A stretch of DNA of 64,000 bases. It comes from Alteribacillus persepolensis. GTDB lineage: Bacteria; Bacillota; Bacilli; Bacillales; Marinococcaceae. The stretch spans positions 43,424-107,423 of the forward strand of contig NZ_FNDK01000012.1 of NCBI RefSeq assembly GCF_900099605.1, given 5' to 3'. Under the pieces are notes generated by a model. That model was not told where the DNA came from, ran no database searches, and saw nothing but the letters and a program-made list of their open reading frames with translations. Shown here one piece after another: positions 17,635-26,813 of the stretch. The translations under genes and the position numbers were made by a program. Within the stretch, counting starts at the first letter, position 1. Every line of letters starts with the position of its first letter.

Positions 17635-17682
17635 ATGAAGTGTAAAGAAAACTTGGCCAGCTTCAATCTTAAGCGCAAATGA
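17635..17682 (+). CDS. Possible 15-codon leader peptide upstream of mntA
   Basis: A very strong AAGGAGG lies six bases before ATG 17635; the reading frame MKCKENLASFNLKRK then stops. It lies inside the presumed leader of the mnt transcript. There is no homology evidence, and the surrounding DNA resembles the dispersed repeat remnants, so the ribosome site may be fortuitous. Listed as a candidate only. Confidence 0.25.
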   Translation: MKCKENLASFNLKRK

Positions 17683-17780
17683 TGACTTCGCTGTACGTAT
17701 ACCGGTTTTTTCAACGTATTGACGGCATCGATGGTTCGCCTGCACTTAACACAGTACACTTTCCTATCAGTACAAGAAAA
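17645..17780 (+). repeat. Remnant of the dispersed repeat family in the mntA leader
   Basis: Shares GATGACTTCGCTGTACGTAT with 12.37 kb, and CCTGCACTTA plus CCTATCAGT-AAGAAA with the reverse complement of 39.37-39.42 kb. Diverged; no arms pair clearly. Confidence 0.35.
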
Positions 17781-17887
17781 GTACAATATAACAGGCACTT
17801 CATGTGCCTATGCGACATACAGTAACATAAACTAACCATGTTCTAGAAAGCGAACGACCATGAAGCTTCTAGATTTTTCTTCTCTTA

Positions 17888-17906
17888 TTTTTTGCCTAAG
17901 AGAAAC
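17888..17906 (+). promoter_or_regulatory. MntR-like operator over a proximal promoter of mntA
   Basis: TTTTTTGCCTAAGAGAAAC, similar to the MntR consensus. TTGCCT (17893-17898), 16 bp, TATATG could be a promoter whose -35 is covered by the site; transcription would start a few bases before the ribosome site of mntA. Confidence 0.5.
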
Positions 17907-17942
17907 TTTTGTGTATATGACAAAAAAGGAGGAATGACACAT

Positions 17943-18866
17943 ATGCGCCGTTGCTTTTTTTTCGCAGCGTGGACGATGTTAAGTTTATTATTGGCTTGTG
18001 GACAGGAAGCCGCTCAAACTGACACAACCGACGACACCATTCATATCGTCGCCACTACTTCTCAAATTGGAGACATAGCTAAGAATGTGGGCGGAGAACA
18101 TGCAGAGGTAAACACTTTGATGGGGCCCGGAGTAGACCCGCACCTCTATCAAGCAACACAGCAGGATATGAATACATTAAGCGAAGCCGATATTATTTTT
18201 TATAACGGCCATCATTTAGAAGGCAATTTACAGGAGATATTTCATGAAATGAGTAACACGACACCTGTATATGCTGTCGCAGAAAATACTCCTCGTGATT
18301 TGCTGCTCTCTGAAGAAAACAGTGATGCCGTCGATCCTCACCTTTGGTTTGATCCAAATCGTTGGAAATACGCAGTCGAAGCAGTACAAGACGGCCTGGT
18401 GGCTCTTGATGCTAACAACAAAGATGCTTATGCGGAGAACACCCAAGAGTATATCGAGATGTTAGAAGAGTTAGACACATACGCTAAAGAACAACTGGCT
18501 GCCGTCTCACCTGAAAGTCGTGTATTAGTCACTGCACATGATGCATTTGGTTACTTCGGTGATGCATACGATTTTGACGTAGAAGGACTGCAAGGATTAA
18601 GCACAGACGCCGAATACAGTGTTCGTGATGTCAACCACTTAGTTCGACTGCTCACCAACCGGAACATAAAAGCTGTCTTTGTGGAGTCCAGTGTATCTGA
18701 AAGAGCTGTAAACGCCGTCATAGAAGGTGCTCGCAAAGAGGGACATGAGGTTGAAATTGGGGGTGAACTGTATTCGGATGCCATGGGGGAAGAAGGCACC
18801 GATGAAGGGACATATGAAGGAATGTTTATTTCTAATATAGACACTATCGTATCTTCTCTTCAATAA
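17943..18866 (+). CDS. mntA: Metal ABC transporter substrate-binding lipoprotein (Mn type)
   Basis: Cluster A-I (TroA/PsaA) receptor anchored outside the membrane. It begins MRRCFFFAAWTML with a lipobox LLLAC, lipidated Cys at residue 19, then the family start HIVATTSQIGDIAKNVGG. Metal ligands are expected at the His of GVDPHLYQ (near residue 64), the His of DPHLWFDP (near 130), the Glu of FVESSVSE (near 240) and an Asp near 290. The frame opens earlier, but GGAGG lies ten bases before ATG 17943. 307 aa. First gene of a four-gene operon in B. subtilis mntABCD order; MntR-like sites support manganese rather than zinc. Confidence 0.92.
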   Translation: MRRCFFFAAWTMLSLLLACGQEAAQTDTTDDTIHIVATTSQIGDIAKNVGGEHAEVNTLMGPGVDPHLYQATQQDMNTLSEADIIFYNGHHLEGNLQEIFHEMSNTTPVYAVAENTPRDLLLSEENSDAVDPHLWFDPNRWKYAVEAVQDGLVALDANNKDAYAENTQEYIEMLEELDTYAKEQLAAVSPESRVLVTAHDAFGYFGDAYDFDVEGLQGLSTDAEYSVRDVNHLVRLLTNRNIKAVFVESSVSERAVNAVIEGARKEGHEVEIGGELYSDAMGEEGTDEGTYEGMFISNIDTIVSSLQ

Positions 18867-18894
18867 TAATGATTCGAATGAAAGGAGAAAACCA

Positions 18895-19626
18895 TTGAAA
18901 ACGGCTGTTAACGTGGAAAAAATAACTGTTGCCTATAAAAAAACACCTGTCTTGCAAGATGTCACATTTTCCATTCCCGAAGGCCAGTTAGTAGGTATTA
19001 TTGGTCCGAATGGCGCTGGCAAATCTACCCTTTTAAAATCGATACTTCAACTCGTGCCGAAAACAGCTGGCGACGTATCGATTAAAGGAAAGACCGTTCA
19101 ACAGCAACGTAAATTGATTGGTTATGTCCCGCAGCGCGGCGATGTTGACTGGGATTTTCCCACGAATGCGTTAGACGTGGTATTAATGGGACGATATGGG
19201 CACATTGGCTGGTTCAAACGACCGAAAAAAAAAGATAAGGAGCATGCGTTGTCCTGCTTGGATAAGGTTGGCATGAAAGCTTATGCCGATCGACAAATCA
19301 GCCAGCTTTCCGGCGGGCAACAGCAGCGTGTCTTTCTTGCCCGGGCTTTGGCACAAGATGCATCTATTTATTTCATGGATGAACCATTTGCTGGTGTCGA
19401 CGCTGCGACAGAACGTGCCATTATTGCATTGTTAAATGAATTAAAAAAGCAAGGAAAAACCGTCTTGGTAGTTCACCATGACTTGCAGACAGCAGAAGAA
19501 TACTTTGATTGGCTGCTGCTGTTAAATAAACACTTGATTGCTTCTGGACCAGTTTCTAAAACGTTTACCACCGATTTGTTGCAAAAAACATACGGGGGAA
19601 AGCTCGCTTTCCTATCTTCTTCATAA
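18895..19626 (+). CDS. mntB: Manganese ABC transporter ATP-binding protein
   Basis: Cytoplasmic ATPase of the Mnt importer. 243 aa. Walker A GPNGAGKST near residue 40, Q-loop YVPQRGDVDWDFP near 82, signature LSGGQQQR near 142, Walker B IYFMDEPF near 162 and the switch His in VVHHDLQTAEEYFD near 195. The start is TTG at 18895 with AAAGGAG eight bases before it. It begins 28 nt after mntA. Confidence 0.93.
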   Translation: MKTAVNVEKITVAYKKTPVLQDVTFSIPEGQLVGIIGPNGAGKSTLLKSILQLVPKTAGDVSIKGKTVQQQRKLIGYVPQRGDVDWDFPTNALDVVLMGRYGHIGWFKRPKKKDKEHALSCLDKVGMKAYADRQISQLSGGQQQRVFLARALAQDASIYFMDEPFAGVDAATERAIIALLNELKKQGKTVLVVHHDLQTAEEYFDWLLLLNKHLIASGPVSKTFTTDLLQKTYGGKLAFLSSS

Positions 19627-19647
19627 TCAACCAGGAGGATACGCAGT

Positions 19648-20967
19648 ATGCAAGAATGGAGTCAATTATTAACAAGTGCAAACCTGCAATGGGTTTTATT
19701 AGGGACATTGTTTCTTGGAATGGCAAGTGGTGTCGTTGGCAGCTTTGTCTTACTCAGAAAAGAAAGTCTAGTCGGTGATGCGATGGCACACGCTGCGCTT
19801 CCCGGTATTTGTCTAGGTTTTTTGCTGTATGGCAGAGAATTATTTGCGCTCATGGCTGGGGCTGCTTTAACAGGACTCTTGGCCATTTACGCAATACGGG
19901 CAATAACTGCCCATTCCAAACTAAAACAAGATGCTGCTATTGGGATTGTATTATCAGTATTTTTTGGTTTTGGTATTGTACTTTTAACCTACATTACAAA
20001 CGGTTCAGCAGGAAACAAAGCTGGATTAGACGAATTTATTTTCGGGCAGGCAGCTTCGCTGGTATTTCAAGACGTACAGATTTTGCTTGGAACAGCCATT
20101 GTATTACTCATGATTGCGCTGTTATTTTTTAAGGAATTGAAGCTGCTTACGTTTGACCCCTTATTTGCCGGGGGCATAGGCTTGCCTGTTTCCTTCTTGC
20201 ACGGCCTGCTCAGTTCCATGGTCGTTCTGATCGTTATTACTGGCATTCAAGCTGTAGGTGTTGTATTGATGGCCGCACTGCTCATCACACCAGCCATTGC
20301 CGCCAGGTATTGGACAGAAAAACTTGGAATTATGGCTATGTTGGCAGGTATCATTGGAGGAGTTTCAGGAGTATTTGGGGCAATGACAAGCGCTGTCGTC
20401 CCAGGCCTTCCTACTGGTCCTGTCATTGTGGTATGCGCAACGATTGTCTTTGTATGTTCCTTTTTATTTGCTCCAGCACGAGGGCTTGTCTTCCACTGGT
20501 TAAAAAATAAAAAAAGAGATCAAGCCATTTGGCAAGAACAAGTGCTTCGCTCTATCTATGAATTGCTGGAAACCCGTTATAAAGAACATTCTACTTCGCT
20601 CGTTTTCACGAAAAAAGAACTTTCTTACTTTACCCATTTACCGCCGAAACGGGTGATGAAGGCCTTTCACGACTTACAAAAGCAGGCGTTTATAGGGAAC
20701 ATGAACGACGGCTATTTTTATTTAACAGATGCCGGATTTCAAAAAGCTTATCAGTCTACTCTTCAATACCGTGTGGAAAATGTCTATCTTATGTACGAAT
20801 CACAACTCGGCACACCTCCATTTGGTACAGAAGACCGTGATGAAAGTGAAACTGCGTTAGACACAATGAATACGGAGCTGCGTCATTTGCTGAAGAAAGA
20901 AAACCTAGAACCCATCTCCTTTCAAGTCTATAAAACTACTTTTAAACCTTATCAAAATGATATTTAA
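19648..20967 (+). CDS. mntC: Manganese ABC transporter permease with C-terminal winged-helix region
   Basis: ABC-3 family permease of 439 aa. The first 280 residues hold eight or nine membrane segments, with LVGDAMAHAALPGICLGF near residue 38 and the conserved TFDPLFAGGIGLP and GVVLMAALLITPA stretches. A cytoplasmic tail of about 150 residues follows, with a winged-helix-like FTKKELSYFTHLPPKRVMKAFHDL. This extended form matches the length of B. subtilis MntC (about 435 aa, from memory) and is normal for the family. Ribosome site CAGGAGG. It follows mntB by 21 nt. Confidence 0.92.
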   Translation: MQEWSQLLTSANLQWVLLGTLFLGMASGVVGSFVLLRKESLVGDAMAHAALPGICLGFLLYGRELFALMAGAALTGLLAIYAIRAITAHSKLKQDAAIGIVLSVFFGFGIVLLTYITNGSAGNKAGLDEFIFGQAASLVFQDVQILLGTAIVLLMIALLFFKELKLLTFDPLFAGGIGLPVSFLHGLLSSMVVLIVITGIQAVGVVLMAALLITPAIAARYWTEKLGIMAMLAGIIGGVSGVFGAMTSAVVPGLPTGPVIVVCATIVFVCSFLFAPARGLVFHWLKNKKRDQAIWQEQVLRSIYELLETRYKEHSTSLVFTKKELSYFTHLPPKRVMKAFHDLQKQAFIGNMNDGYFYLTDAGFQKAYQSTLQYRVENVYLMYESQLGTPPFGTEDRDESETALDTMNTELRHLLKKENLEPISFQVYKTTFKPYQNDI

Positions 20968-20984
20968 CATCCGGAGGGGACAAC

Positions 20985-21866
20985 ATGAGTTATGACATGT
21001 GGATTATTCTCACAGGAGCTTTAGTCGGTGCAGCTTGCGGTATCATTGGCACGTTTTTGGTTCTTCGTAAAATGGCCATGATTGCAGATGCCATCAGCCA
21101 TACCGTTCTGTTAGGAATTGTTGGGGCATTTCTTGTATCCCAAACATTAGAGGGCCCCTTCATGCTTATTGGTGCGGTCATTACAGGCTTATTGACAACC
21201 TTTTTTATTCAAGTGCTGGACTCATCCGGAGTGCAAACCGATGCTGCCATTGGTGTCGTGTTTACCGCACTCTTTTCTGTGGGCGTTATTTTAGTGTCGT
21301 TATTCGCTAGAAATGTTCACTTGGATGTTGATCATGTGCTCATGGGGGATATTACGTTTATACCCTTTCACACTATAGAGTGGAACGGCATGACACTTGG
21401 TCCCAAAGCCTTTTGGCTGATTGCGGTTGTGCTTGTTATCGATATTGTCTTTATTACCGTTATGTATAAAGAACTCAAAATCACATCATTCGATCCAGCT
21501 ATGGCTTTTGCTCTTGGTCTCCCGGTAACTGCACTGCATTATTTGTTTATGTCGATGGTTTCCATCACAACGGTCGCCTCTTTCGACAGTGTTGGCGCTA
21601 TTCTTGTTGTCGCCATGCTGATTGTTCCACCTTCTACCGCCTACCTTTTAACCGATAGGTTATTGTTCATGATTCTGTACAGCGCCGCTATTGGTGCAGC
21701 ATCTGCGGTGATTGGCTACTATATCGCGCAATGGTTAAATGTATCGATAGCCGGAAGCATGGCCTCTACTACTGGAATTCTTTTTCTTTTAGCCTTTTTA
21801 TTTGCTCCACAACACGGCATCATTGCCAAACGCCTAGCCCGGCGTCTGTCAGTAACTGAAAGCTGA
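20985..21866 (+). CDS. mntD: Manganese ABC transporter permease
   Basis: ABC-3 family permease of 293 aa, the partner of mntC, with eight or nine membrane segments. It has the ABC-3 signatures MIADAISHTVLLGIVGAF near residue 37, SFDPAMAFALGLP near 170 and GAILVVAMLIVPPSTAYL near 205. Ribosome site CCGGAGGGG. It lacks the winged-helix tail of mntC. Last gene of the operon; the convergent gap after it carries a repeat remnant and a hairpin terminator. Confidence 0.92.
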   Translation: MSYDMWIILTGALVGAACGIIGTFLVLRKMAMIADAISHTVLLGIVGAFLVSQTLEGPFMLIGAVITGLLTTFFIQVLDSSGVQTDAAIGVVFTALFSVGVILVSLFARNVHLDVDHVLMGDITFIPFHTIEWNGMTLGPKAFWLIAVVLVIDIVFITVMYKELKITSFDPAMAFALGLPVTALHYLFMSMVSITTVASFDSVGAILVVAMLIVPPSTAYLLTDRLLFMILYSAAIGAASAVIGYYIAQWLNVSIAGSMASTTGILFLLAFLFAPQHGIIAKRLARRLSVTES

Positions 21867-22032
21867 CAAAGAGGAGGGCGTTAGTTGAAAAAGCTCCCTT
21901 CTCCGCAGTAAGTTCCCTAAAAAATACATTTCGCTTTCCCAGGCAGCGCTGCAGCGCTTTTGCTTCCTCGCAAGCAAAAAAGATAATCCCTGCTGCGGCA
22001 GCACGGAACGAATCCGCCTGGATGCTTGGGAG

Positions 22033-22072
22033 AGACTAAAAAAGCCAACCTTTATACTTTCCTGTCAATACA
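22033..22072 (+). repeat. Right-end remnant of the dispersed repeat after mntD
   Basis: AAGCCAACCTTTATACTTTC and CTGTCAATACAAAAAA match the right tails of the copies at 50.67 and 61.47 kb. The left part is replaced by another palindromic stretch (21938-22035, CCCAGGC...GCCTGGA). It abuts a terminator, as the other copies do. Confidence 0.45.
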
Positions 22073-22114
22073 AAAAATCACATGTGAATGGTATGGCAAA
22101 CCCACATGTGATTT
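22072..22114. terminator. Bidirectional terminator between mntD and the gtrA-like gene
   Basis: AAATCACATGTG and CACATGTGATTT pair around a 16-nt loop with A and T flanks. Serves the convergent mnt operon and possibly the minus-strand operon. Confidence 0.75.
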
Positions 22115-22316
22115 CTTCGCTGTTCATTATTTTGCCTGGCTTGAGAGTGAACCTGCTAAAATAAGCAAAAGAGGGAATTTCTCCTAACAGCACAGATGGT
22201 TCATAAATCCTGCTTATCAGCGGTACATTTGATTGCTTGTCCGACGGGAAAAGCAGGAAGTTCTGATAATCAAAGACAAAACCATTGAATCTATCTCTTC
22301 TTTCCTTGCGGCACCT

Positions 22317-22751
22317 TTATTTTTCTTTAAATACCAAAAACTTCATCATAAAAAAGCTCGCTGTAAATGACAAAAACATCGCCAGTCCCTTTGCCGTGTT
22401 ATATCGTAGCCAGCGCGGAACTTCCAGTACTTGAAATAACTGCTGCGCCCCTAAAAAAACAAGATTATTTACACCAAGACTAATAATCCCTTGCAAGATA
22501 AAGAACAGACGCTGCCTTCCGCTCCCTTGAGCCGAATGACGAAATGTGACATGAGCATTCCAGTAGTAGCTGTTTGCCACGGCTAACGAATAGGCAATCG
22601 TATTGAACAGAGCAAGCAGTCCCCGGTCGTCAGTTGGAAATAAGATTAACAGCAAATTTAAAACGCCAATATCAATTCCCGCATTAGCAAGGCCGATCAC
22701 GCTAAACTGCATGAACTGAAGCGGCCCTTTCACTCGTTTCTGTCTCTTCAT
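22317..22751 (-). CDS. GtrA-family membrane protein
   Basis: 144 aa with four membrane segments and the family end FLVFKEK; the internal motif NSYYWNAHVTFRH matches the GtrA pattern (N-x-x-W-T/N-...-F). GtrA-like proteins are thought to flip or pass polyprenyl-linked sugars across the membrane. The start is ATG 22751 behind AGAAGGGA; an upstream frame extension to 22841 overlaps the preceding gene and looks non-native. It follows the glycosyltransferase by about 40 nt, so the two may act together on a lipid-linked glycan. Confidence 0.88.
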   Translation of the reverse strand: MKRQKRVKGPLQFMQFSVIGLANAGIDIGVLNLLLILFPTDDRGLLALFNTIAYSLAVANSYYWNAHVTFRHSAQGSGRQRLFFILQGIISLGVNNLVFLGAQQLFQVLEVPRWLRYNTAKGLAMFLSFTASFFMMKFLVFKEK

Positions 22752-22794
22752 GCTATCCCTTCTGTTATGGCTGCAGCCTTGTGGCCGGTGATGA

Positions 22795-23949
22795 TTACGT
22801 AAGCTGTTGTTTTGACTGCGTACTTGTTTTGCTTTCTCCATGAATTCCCGCTAATTCCTCATATAATGTTAGAAGCTGTTCTGACGCTTTTGCCCACCCT
22901 AACTCTTGAATATCTTCTCTAGCATTAACGGCAAGACGCTTGCGCAGCATTTCATCTTCAAATCGTCTGATTGTTTTCGTGAAATCTCCTTCTATTTGAG
23001 CGTCATACAACAAACCTGTTTTTCCGTCTTCTATCTGTTCACATGTCGGTCCGCTTTTGGCCGCAACAATTGGCAGCCCCGATGCCATGGCTTCTAAAAT
23101 AACCAGTCCCAACGTTTCCGTTGTTGACGGAAATACAAATACATCTGCCGAAGCATAAGCTTTTGCTAAGTCTTGTCCGTGCATAAATCCAGTGAAAACA
23201 GTCTTTGTTCCTGCAAAGTGCTGTTTCAGTGCCTCTCGATGAGGCCCATCTCCAACAATAGCCAAGCTGAACTCATCCGATTCATCCAGTACATGCTTTA
23301 ATTTCTCTATTTCCTTTTCAGGCGCAAGCCGTCCCACATACAAAAGCAGTTTTTGCTGCGGCCTGCCAGCGGTCAATCTATTACGAACCGCAGCATCATC
23401 ATTGTCGGGATGAAACATAGCAGTATCAACACCGCGGTGCCAAACATGCACATTAAAGAAATCGTGTTCATTCAGCTCTTCTTCTACCGTTTTTGATGTA
23501 CACAAGTTCAAGTCTGCTTGATTATGGAGCTTGCGAAAATACCACCATATCAACCCTTTAAAAGGAGACAAATGATAATAGTCCAAATATTTCGCAACGT
23601 TTGTATGATACGAAGCAAGCAATGGATAATGAAGCTTCTTGGCAGCTCTCACTCCTGAAAATCCGATCAAAGCTGGATTAACTACGTGAACAATGTCAGG
23701 CTGATATTCCTCAATATATCGTTTCACGAGAGGATGAGGGAGGGCGAATTGTTTCGAGCGGTAAAAAGGAAGAGTACGCGCTGGCACTCCTTTTATTTCG
23801 GCTCCCTCAAATTCATATACACCCAAGTCAGGAGCTATCACACGCACATCATGTCCTTTCTGAAGCAGCCACCGAATGCATGCCGTCAGCCTGGTGACAA
23901 TGCCATCTGTTGAAGGAAGAAACGTTTCTGTTACGATAGCGATTTTCAT
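22795..23949 (-). CDS. GT4-family glycosyltransferase
   Basis: 384 aa, GT-B fold. N-terminal IAIVTETFLPSTDGIVTRL and the motif HVVNPALIGFSG, then the C-terminal nucleotide-binding half with LLYVGRLAPEKEIEKL near residue 200, VFPSTTETLGLVILEAMASG near 280-300 and GKTGLLY near 325. It resembles the glycolipid synthases of the SqdX/alpha-glucosyl-diacylglycerol group, so a membrane glycolipid is a plausible product, but sugar and acceptor cannot be read. The ATG at 23949 has only a weak site (GGGAG 7 nt upstream). Confidence 0.88.
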   Translation of the reverse strand: MKIAIVTETFLPSTDGIVTRLTACIRWLLQKGHDVRVIAPDLGVYEFEGAEIKGVPARTLPFYRSKQFALPHPLVKRYIEEYQPDIVHVVNPALIGFSGVRAAKKLHYPLLASYHTNVAKYLDYYHLSPFKGLIWWYFRKLHNQADLNLCTSKTVEEELNEHDFFNVHVWHRGVDTAMFHPDNDDAAVRNRLTAGRPQQKLLLYVGRLAPEKEIEKLKHVLDESDEFSLAIVGDGPHREALKQHFAGTKTVFTGFMHGQDLAKAYASADVFVFPSTTETLGLVILEAMASGLPIVAAKSGPTCEQIEDGKTGLLYDAQIEGDFTKTIRRFEDEMLRKRLAVNAREDIQELGWAKASEQLLTLYEELAGIHGESKTSTQSKQQLT

Positions 23950-24778
23950 CGGTACACTCCCTGTTTCTTTTTTCTAGTAGTCCTGGTTTCATTCATGCTG
24001 CCCACATCCAGCACATAAGAAAATATTGCTTCCTTGCAGCATGGAAAAGGACTTCCCCTTCACAACACGGTCTTTGTGCTTTCCATGTGTTCTCATTGTA
24101 CCCAATTTCATCACGTGACAATCACAAGCTGTTTCTACCATACCGTAACAACATGAACATTCATTCCTGCCGTTTAATCACTTATATGTCGTGACATAAG
24201 CACAGCTCATCATAAATCACGATGCTAGACACTGCCTGACAGCATGAGCAAATACCCCTGGCTGTTCTGCCATCTGATTACTTTCTTAAAGCAGGCACAA
24301 TGAATGAAATATCTATCACCTAAGCCAGTCTCGCAATGTGTGAAATCAAGGCACTTCTTTTGTTTTGCTATTGATGTCATAGCATTTGATTGCCTTTACT
24401 TCTTTACTAAGTATCCATCGCAGACGCACCATGACCTTGTTTGCACAGACAAAGAACGACAGCCGCAACCTCCATCTTTGTCAGCCGCATTCATAGCCGC
24501 ATCATGGCCTTCATCTTTGATATGGATGTCATATATCCCACTGTTGGTCTCTATCCATCATTCTATTCTGTTTCTTCATTAATAGATGAAACCATAAAAG
24601 AACGTATCATGTTCTATCTAGTTTCGCAAACCAAATCCTATTGCAATATGTGTGCTGCACGGTAAGAAACGATGATTATCACTCATCCCCTGAAAATTGT
24701 AGCATATCCGTTTTATCAACATAGCTTATTCATGATTTTTTACAAAATTTAAATATTCCCTTCTGATCAAAGAACGAC
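23950..24778. other. Gene-free stretch with degenerate repeat traces
   Basis: About 830 bases without a convincing gene. Short open frames on the plus strand (24304-24582, 24441-24665) lack ribosome sites and coding bias. Near 24356-24372 CAAGGCACTTCTTTTG is the reverse complement of the left end of the dispersed repeat family, and ACCATGACCTTGTTTGCAC near 24427 resembles a segment seen at 12.37 kb. I read it as decayed repeat DNA plus the upstream region of the glycosyltransferase. Confidence 0.5.
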
Positions 24779-24815
24779 GAAAAGAGCGGTACATATGGGT
24801 GTCCGCTCTTCTCTC
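24779..24815 (-). terminator. Terminator after thiF
   Basis: AAAGAGCGG and CCGCTCTT pair around a 13-nt loop, with a T-rich flank on the minus strand, a few bases past the thiF stop. Confidence 0.75.
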
Positions 24816-24818
24816 CTT

Positions 24819-25835
24819 CTAACCGCCTATATACTTTTGATAAAAGGTACGTGCTGCTTCTTTCTCATTTATTCCGTGTATAATGGCTCGGCCATCTTTA
24901 AATATCACAACGCGTTTGCCTTCCACGTTTAAAACAAGTAAGTAGTTGTTATCTATTGCTACGTTGGAAGCATATCTTTTTTTCAAATCAGGCAAAGAAA
25001 GGTATTGCTGCTTGGCTGGTCGAACTTGTACAGCATCACGTCCGCACAACACTTCCGTTTTAGATCGGTTTCTATAATCTAAAAACGGATGCGACGCATC
25101 TTTTCCACAAGACGGACAGTCCGTTTTCTTTAAGCTGCTCACATCCAGCGAAGAAGATTCATTGTCCCATAGGTTAAACGATACAAGTTTTCGATGTAAG
25201 GAAGACCAACTTTCCGTTAAAATTTTTAATGCTTCTGTCGTTTGATACACACTTACCATTTGTACAGCTGGAGCAATGACACCAACCGTGTCACATGTCT
25301 CCCCATCTAACGGAATGTCTTCTGTTAAGCAATGTAAACACGGCGTTTCATGAGGAATCACTGTATAACTAATTCCATAACTGCCGACACAAGCCCCATA
25401 AATCCACGGAAGGTTGTGTTTTTGACACAAATCGTTAATAAGCATTCTTGTATCAAAATTATCCAAAGCATCGATCATTAAATCCGCCGGGAGTAAGTCT
25501 TCTAACGCAGCAGCATCTGCTTCCCCGGTAACACACGTTATTTCTACTTCACTGTTTATCATCACCAGCCGCTGTTTAGCAGCTTGTGCTTTAGGAATAT
25601 GCTTGTCAGCGTCTGCTTCTGTATACAGCTGTTGTCGATGAAGATTACTAAATTCTACGAAATCTCTATCTATCATCGAAACTTTTCCAACACCTGCACG
25701 AACGAGCGTTTCTGCTGCCGCACTTCCTAGTGCCCCTGCACCAACAATGACCACGTGTTTAGACGACAACAATTGCTGGCCTTTCTTTCCAATACCATAA
25801 AAGCGCTCCTGCCTGTCATAGCGGTGGTCTATCAA
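24819..25835 (-). CDS. thiF: ThiF/MoeB/HesA-family adenylyltransferase
   Basis: Adenylates the C-terminal glycine of ThiS before sulfur transfer. 338 aa. Nucleotide motif [21 protein letters not shown] near residue 28, [15 protein letters not shown] near 57-71, and two Cys pairs for structural zinc (CLHC near 178, CPSC near 247). The extra C-terminal portion is degenerate compared with MoeB-rhodanese fusions. The start is TTG overlapping the TGA of thiG. Last gene of the tenI operon. Confidence 0.92.
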   Translation of the reverse strand: MIDHRYDRQERFYGIGKKGQQLLSSKHVVIVGAGALGSAAAETLVRAGVGKVSMIDRDFVEFSNLHRQQLYTEADADKHIPKAQAAKQRLVMINSEVEITCVTGEADAAALEDLLPADLMIDALDNFDTRMLINDLCQKHNLPWIYGACVGSYGISYTVIPHETPCLHCLTEDIPLDGETCDTVGVIAPAVQMVSVYQTTEALKILTESWSSLHRKLVSFNLWDNESSSLDVSSLKKTDCPSCGKDASHPFLDYRNRSKTEVLCGRDAVQVRPAKQQYLSLPDLKKRYASNVAIDNNYLLVLNVEGKRVVIFKDGRAIIHGINEKEAARTFYQKYIGG

Positions 25836-26599
25836 AGCTGACCAAGCCCTTCAAGCGGACTGCTGGCCTGGGCATACCACTTTTTATCCATTCGTCCAGC
25901 CTCGTATCCTAAACGTCCCGCATGGACAGCATAATTCATTGCCTGCGCCATTTTAATCGGATCTTCTGCTTTAGATACTGCCGTATTTAACAGAATACCA
26001 TCGGCTCCCAGCTCCATGGCATAAGAAGCGTCCTTGGGACTGCCGATTCCGGCATCTACAATAACTGGCACATCACTTTGTTCTATAATATGGGCCAAAT
26101 TATATGGATTGATAATACCAAGACCGGTGCCAATTGGTGAAGCTCCAGGCATGATTGCGTGAGCTCCTAATTCTTGCAGGCGCCGAGCTAACACAACGTC
26201 ATCAGAAGTATACACAAGCACGACAAATCCTTCTTTTAGCAGCATCTCCGCAGCTTTTAACGTTTCAACCGGATCTGGCAGCAATGTTTTATCACAGCCG
26301 ATCACTTCAACTTTAATCATATCGCACATGCCCGCTGCCTGAGCCATTTTAGCAATACGCACCGCTTCTTCCGCTGTTTTTGCACCAGCCGTGTTGGGCA
26401 GCAGCTTAAATCCATTAAGATTCATATTTTCAAAGGGATCTGGCTGGCTGTCATCAAATATATTCATTCGTTTTACCGCGAATGTGAGAACTTCTGTCTC
26501 TGACACTTCTACTGCTTGCTTTTGTACGTCACCATCACTGTATTTTCCTGTACCTAAAAACAATCGGGAATGAAACGTATAAGGTCCTATCTGTAACAT
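25832..26599 (-). CDS. thiG: Thiazole synthase
   Basis: Builds the thiazole phosphate of thiamine from deoxyxylulose phosphate, dehydroglycine and ThiS thiocarboxylate. 255 aa TIM barrel. Motifs: [11 protein letters not shown] near residue 10, TFAVKRMNI near 40, [17 protein letters not shown] near 66, [14 protein letters not shown] near 95, and [11 protein letters not shown] near 180. It lies four nt after thiS and overlaps thiF by four bases. Glycine oxidase ThiO in the same operon supplies the imine, the aerobic Bacillus route. Confidence 0.96.
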   Translation of the reverse strand: MLQIGPYTFHSRLFLGTGKYSDGDVQKQAVEVSETEVLTFAVKRMNIFDDSQPDPFENMNLNGFKLLPNTAGAKTAEEAVRIAKMAQAAGMCDMIKVEVIGCDKTLLPDPVETLKAAEMLLKEGFVVLVYTSDDVVLARRLQELGAHAIMPGASPIGTGLGIINPYNLAHIIEQSDVPVIVDAGIGSPKDASYAMELGADGILLNTAVSKAEDPIKMAQAMNYAVHAGRLGYEAGRMDKKWYAQASSPLEGLGQL

Positions 26600-26603
26600 T
26601 TTA

Positions 26604-26813
26604 TTATCCTCCTCCTACAAAATGAACAATCTCCAGCCTATCGCCGTCTTGGACAAGTTCTTCTCCATGCTGACCACTTTTTAAAATATTTCCATTTCGT
26701 TCAATGACTACTTTTTTATGAGCGATATCCAAATGCTGCAACAGTAATGACACTGTATTGGCTTGATCTGGCATTTCTTTTTCCGCACCATTAATAATGA
26801 GTTTCAACGACAT
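26604..26813 (-). CDS. thiS: Sulfur-carrier protein ThiS
   Basis: 69 aa ubiquitin-like carrier ending in Gly-Gly-Gly, whose terminal carboxylate becomes the thiocarboxylate sulfur donor for ThiG. It begins [14 protein letters not shown] and has a typical beta-grasp pattern. Its start lies 23 bases inside the end of thiO, so translation is likely coupled. Confidence 0.93.
   Translation of the reverse strand: MSLKLIINGAEKEMPDQANTVSLLLQHLDIAHKKVVIERNGNILKSGQHGEELVQDGDRLEIVHFVGGG

Noticed and set aside
24304..24665. Two plus-strand frames of 92 and 74 codons
   Set aside because: No ribosome site, low coding bias, and the area has repeat traces; no family resemblance.
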